Of a stretch of 7,597 nt of DNA, positions 5,584 to 7,597 are shown one piece after another. The translations under genes were made by a program, and so were the position numbers. The notes beneath the pieces are model-generated. The model was not told the DNA's origin and searched no databases. It worked only from the letters and a program-made list of their open reading frames with translations. The DNA is taken from positions 1-7,597 of the forward strand of contig JAJZYL010000060.1 of the NCBI GenBank assembly GCA_021798095.1, read 5' to 3'. Positions within the stretch are counted from its first letter, which is position 1. Every line of letters begins with the position of its first letter. This DNA is from an archaeon. Lineage in GTDB: Archaea > Thermoproteota > Nitrososphaeria > Conexivisphaerales > UBA164.

Positions 5584-6333
5584 TTGGTTAGCTTCTCAGA
5601 TACGCTGCTTCTTTCCGCGATAATGGGGCTTTCCATTTACCTTTCAATGCCGATAATCATGAGAAAGAATTTGGCACATACTAAAACAAAATTTCTAAAT
5701 GCTGTCGCCATAGGCATACTGATCTTCCTGATCGCGGATGTCTTTCTAGATGCGGCACAGGTGCTCTATAACGGGACGCTCTATGGATATGGGTCTTCTC
5801 CTGACTACGACCTTATATTTGGAGTTTCAACAGCCGTTGGATTTTTTATACTGTTTGCAGTGGGTCACAGGAGAAAGGGACAACTATCCCAGATTCAATT
5901 GGCATTGGTAATCGCGCTCGGGATTGCCTTTCAAAACTTGACTGAAGGTCTGCTATTTGGCTCTGTTGACTCGACCATCGGCCTGACCGGTATCGCCCTG
6001 GTTGTACTGATCGGATTTATTTTTCAGAACTTTACTGAAGGCTTTCCTATCGCCTCACCGTTTCTGGGGTCTACGGAAGGACGAATGGGAGTTATGACTG
6101 GAGCGCTCTTCTTAGGGGGTTTTCCCACGATAATAGGAGGAGCGCTTGGATATTATTATAATTCCACCATATTTGACCTTGTGTTCTTTGGGTTGGCAAT
6201 TGGAACTATGCTCTATGTCATATTGCCCATGCTGAGGAACCTGTTAATTGACCCAGATAAAACTATGCTGGGCATAGCCTACGCCGGAGTCTTCATAGGC
6301 TTCATCCTAGGGTTTGCTGTAAACCTTCTTTAG
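5584..6333 (+). CDS. ZIP-family divalent metal transporter with variant TM4/TM5 motifs
   Basis: This 249-residue integral membrane protein has about eight hydrophobic segments (near 5-25, 38-58, 78-96, 104-125, 133-157, 168-190, 196-216, 228-248), as ZIP carriers do. ZIPs bring zinc, iron or manganese into the cytoplasm. The family assignment rests on paired motifs in helices 4 and 5: FQNLTEG (116-122) and FQNFTEGFPIASP (147-159). They match the ZIP HNxPEG-type sites, but Gln replaces His and Thr replaces Pro in both. Acidic residues Asp52 and Asp56 lie in helix 2. The segment between helices 3 and 4 is short and lacks a histidine-rich loop. A TAG stop lies five codons upstream in frame. The first start candidate is TTG at 5584; the first ATG, at 5623, would cut into helix 1, so TTG is preferred. 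A 17-base dyad covers the promoter. Metal specificity is unknown. Confidence 0.78.
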   Translation: MVSFSDTLLLSAIMGLSIYLSMPIIMRKNLAHTKTKFLNAVAIGILIFLIADVFLDAAQVLYNGTLYGYGSSPDYDLIFGVSTAVGFFILFAVGHRRKGQLSQIQLALVIALGIAFQNLTEGLLFGSVDSTIGLTGIALVVLIGFIFQNFTEGFPIASPFLGSTEGRMGVMTGALFLGGFPTIIGGALGYYYNSTIFDLVFFGLAIGTMLYVILPMLRNLLIDPDKTMLGIAYAGVFIGFILGFAVNLL

Positions 6334-6344
6334 AAGATGTTATG

Positions 6345-6361
6345 GCCGGCAGCCCGCCGGC
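6345..6361 (+). terminator. GC-rich hairpin after the ZIP gene, terminator uncertain
   Basis: GCCGGC (6345-6350) can pair with GCCGGC (6356-6361) around the five-base loop AGCCC, 11 bases after the ZIP stop. There is no T run after it. It may end or protect the transcript, but standard archaeal termination relies on T-rich tracts. Confidence 0.3.
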
Positions 6362-6453
6362 AGGAATTGATCATGATTAAAGATAAAATGCCCCTAAACA
6401 CGATTACAGCTCATTGCGTGGGTATCGATTGACGCATTTAGATTTACGATAAA

Positions 6454-6465
6454 AATTTATTAAAG
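6454..6465 (+). promoter_or_regulatory. TATA-like box for the HxlR-type regulator
   Basis: AATTTATTAAAG is centred about 30 bases upstream of the TTG at 6489, with no Shine-Dalgarno sequence before the start. Confidence 0.45.
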
Positions 6466-6488
6466 GGAAAGCATTTTATTGAACTGTC

Positions 6489-6812
6489 TTGGATGATCGA
6501 GTTTCAAATGATGATCAGTGCGACCATGTGTTACTGGAGTGGGATAAAATGATTCATACCTGGGCCATCCCCCTGATTTATTCGCTGGACATGATTAAAC
6601 CATCCAGGTTCAATGAGCTCAAAAGAAGGATAGGCGGCATATGTTCAACGAGCCTATCTGAACGATTATTGGAACTAGAAAAGGAGGAAATAGTAAAGAG
6701 GATAGTTTCGGCCGATTCACCTCCCCGTGTTGAATATTATCTAACTGAAAAAGGAAATGATCTAAAACTAATAATCAAACAGTTAGCGGAATGGATAAAC
6801 AGGTGGAAATGA
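6489..6812 (+). CDS. HxlR-family winged helix-turn-helix regulator
   Basis: This 107-residue DNA-binding protein has the size and pattern of HxlR/YodB regulators, dimers that often sense thiol-reactive or redox stress. Visible parts are Cys11 at the position of the conserved N-terminal HxlR cysteine, a tryptophan-containing helix (DKMIHTWAIPLIYSL), the recognition region SRFNELKRRIGGICSTSLSERLLELE (about 39-64, with a second cysteine at 52), and the wing VKRIV..PPRVEYYLTEKG (69-89). An amphipathic C-terminal helix for dimerisation follows (AEWINRWK). The start is a TTG. A TGA lies in frame at 6480-6482, and the next starts (GTG at 6528, ATG at 6549) would remove Cys11, so TTG is favoured. It precedes the DoxX-family gene on the same strand by 250 bases and could regulate it or itself. 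Its ligand is unknown. Confidence 0.85.
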   Translation: MDDRVSNDDQCDHVLLEWDKMIHTWAIPLIYSLDMIKPSRFNELKRRIGGICSTSLSERLLELEKEEIVKRIVSADSPPRVEYYLTEKGNDLKLIIKQLAEWINRWK

Positions 6813-6895
6813 TATCCTCTCACGACTAAAACCGGCGAGCGCTCCTTTACATCTATTTCCTTTTGGCAGCTTCGCAGGCCAGCAGAGCGGGGACC

Positions 6896-6901
6896 TTTTT
6901 T
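6896..6901 (+). terminator. T-run terminator candidate after the HxlR-type gene
   Basis: Six consecutive T residues follow a GC-rich stretch (6870-6895) about 85 bases after the stop. No strong hairpin is visible, and archaeal termination can use T runs alone. Another T6 run lies at 6996-7001. Confidence 0.3.
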
Positions 6902-7023
6902 ATGCCTCTTATATTTAATGGTAGCCGCTATTGGGGAAGCAGTTGTATATTTTTATTAAACATCGAAGTTTTACCGCTTTCCCAAAGTCCCAGGGTTTTT
7001 TGACGTAGGTACAAAATTACTAC

Positions 7024-7044
7024 TAAGTTTATATAGTATACTTA
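7024..7044. promoter_or_regulatory. Imperfect dyad around the DoxX promoter (possible operator)
   Basis: TAAGT at 7024-7028 mirrors ACTTA at 7040-7044, with matching TA pairs inside (7030-7031 and 7037-7038). The 21-base element encloses the TATA-like box of the downstream gene. The nearby HxlR-type protein is an obvious but untested candidate to bind it. Confidence 0.35.
7028..7036 (+). promoter_or_regulatory. TATA-like box for the DoxX-family gene
   Basis: TTTATATAG is centred about 25 bases before a GTG at 7057 and about 31 before the ATG at 7063, so promoter spacing does not settle the start. Confidence 0.55.
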
Positions 7045-7062
7045 CAGGTTTGAACAGTGAAT

Positions 7063-7479
7063 ATGAACTACAGCTTACTCATAACAGTGTGGCTCCTACT
7101 ATATCGTCTGGTACTGGGCGGGACGTTTATGCTCCACGGTTATCCGAAATTAAAGGATAGAGCAAAACAGGCTGGGCAATGGATGAATAATATGGGTATA
7201 CCTGCATGGACCGCCGTGCTAGCAACTATCCTCGAATTTTTCGGCGGAACAACACTCATTTTTGGTCTTCTTACACAAATAGTGGCTATATTCTTTGCCA
7301 TATTCATGGTGTCCAATATAATAATGAAAAGGATGAAGATGAAATCCCCCTATATATCTACCGAGAAACCCAGTTATGAAATGGATGTGCTATATCTGTT
7401 GTTATCGGTGACATTAGTACTGCTGGGCCCGGGAGCCATATCTATAGACCACCTAATCGGATTCTTCGGGGTTATTTAA
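7063..7479 (+). CDS. DoxX-family integral membrane protein
   Basis: This 138-residue protein has about four membrane helices (near 4-24, 46-70, 71-90, 107-122) and the DoxX signature. Arg15 is in helix 1, followed by GGTFMLHGYPKL ending at 30, then GIPAW, then LEFFGG (Glu58) and GLLT, and near the end GPGAISID. DoxX-type proteins are small membrane proteins linked to quinone-connected electron transfer or thiol/redox stress; the archaeal DoxD/DoxA pair is a thiosulfate:quinone oxidoreductase. The family is broad, so no specific reaction is claimed. No DoxA partner is present. A TGA at 7051-7053 closes the frame upstream, leaving GTG at 7057 or ATG at 7063. I chose ATG; GTG would add two residues. 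The upstream HxlR-type gene and the dyad over this promoter suggest redox-responsive control, which is inference. Confidence 0.82.
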   Translation: MNYSLLITVWLLLYRLVLGGTFMLHGYPKLKDRAKQAGQWMNNMGIPAWTAVLATILEFFGGTTLIFGLLTQIVAIFFAIFMVSNIIMKRMKMKSPYISTEKPSYEMDVLYLLLSVTLVLLGPGAISIDHLIGFFGVI

Positions 7480-7483
7480 CCCC

Positions 7484-7491
7484 ATTTTTTA
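7484..7491 (+). terminator. T-run terminator after the DoxX-family gene
   Basis: A T6 run at 7485-7490 starts six bases after the stop codon, with AT-rich sequence following. This is typical of archaeal termination without a clear hairpin. Confidence 0.45.
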
Positions 7492-7597
7492 TAAAAATTG
7501 AATCTTGGCACACACACTTAACACGGAGCCAATTATAGTCTAAGAGAACGGCATCTATACCAAGTTCTATTCAGCCATGAATGATTTTTGATGATAC

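Noticed and set aside
6337..6432. 31-codon frame starting four bases after the ZIP stop
   Set aside because: It reads through the GC-rich hairpin, has no promoter of its own and no hydrophobic or domain pattern.
6902..7003. 33-codon plus-strand frame between the HxlR and DoxX genes
   Set aside because: No TATA box at leaderless distance, no Shine-Dalgarno sequence, and the frame directly follows a T run that is probably a terminator.
6813..7056. tRNA or other structured RNA in the GC-richer stretch near 6831-6895
   Set aside because: I looked for cloverleaf arms, a T-loop GTTCRA and box C/D motifs and found none; only a short GAGCGCTC palindrome at 6837-6844 is present.
7567..7597. Ten open codons on the minus strand reaching the right edge, ending in TAG
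   Set aside because: This could be the tail of a minus-strand gene beyond the window, but ten codons give no usable evidence.
1..7597. CRISPR arrays, insertion sequences, integrase sites, toxin-antitoxin or defence genes
   Set aside because: No spaced direct repeats, transposase-like frames, terminal inverted repeats or recognisable defence domains were seen on either strand.

Overview
The window looks archaeal. Almost every gene start lies 25-30 bases downstream of an AT-rich TATA-like box, with no Shine-Dalgarno sequence between, which is the layout of leaderless archaeal transcripts. The proteins are rich in AGG and ATA codons. The gene content (a molybdenum-hydroxylase FAD subunit, UbiX, a DUF84 phosphatase, a ZIP carrier, an HxlR regulator, DoxX, and an anchored outer protein full of N-glycosylation sequons) suits an acidophilic archaeon. 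My best guess is Thermoplasmatales or a relative; Sulfolobales cannot be excluded. No rRNA, tRNA, CRISPR array, transposase or integrase was seen.

Layout. Bases 1-697 (minus) hold the first 232 codons of a xanthine/CO-dehydrogenase-type FAD subunit that runs off the left edge. Divergent from it is a cytosine-deaminase-like amidohydrolase (845-2047, plus). It converges, with one base between stop codons, on a DUF84 inosine/xanthosine triphosphatase (2049-2570, minus). Next come an anchored, sequon-rich extracytoplasmic protein (2636-3259, minus) and, divergent from it, UbiX flavin prenyltransferase (3345-3920, plus). An SsnA/TrzN-type amidohydrolase follows (3953-5317, plus). A 33-residue single-span membrane protein, easily overlooked, lies on the minus strand (5326-5427). 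The right part carries a ZIP-type metal transporter with unusual helix motifs (5584-6333), an HxlR-type regulator (6489-6812) and a DoxX-family membrane protein (7063-7479), all plus.

How the genes may work together. The left two thirds has a nucleobase or N-heterocycle theme. A molybdenum hydroxylase would oxidise the ring, two amidohydrolases of the CodA and SsnA types would deaminate or open it, and a house-cleaning phosphatase would remove deaminated purine triphosphates. UbiX supplies prenylated FMN for a UbiD-type decarboxylase that is not in the window. This is inferred from co-location, since most genes appear to have their own promoters. The right third is a separate membrane and regulatory group.

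The main points for a second look are the cytosine-deaminase-like protein, which lacks one canonical metal-binding histidine; the unannotated 33-residue membrane protein; the ZIP carrier with Gln-Asn-x-Thr-Glu-Gly in two adjacent helices where His-Asn-x-Pro-Glu-Gly is usual; and three inverted repeats that overlap or bracket TATA boxes.
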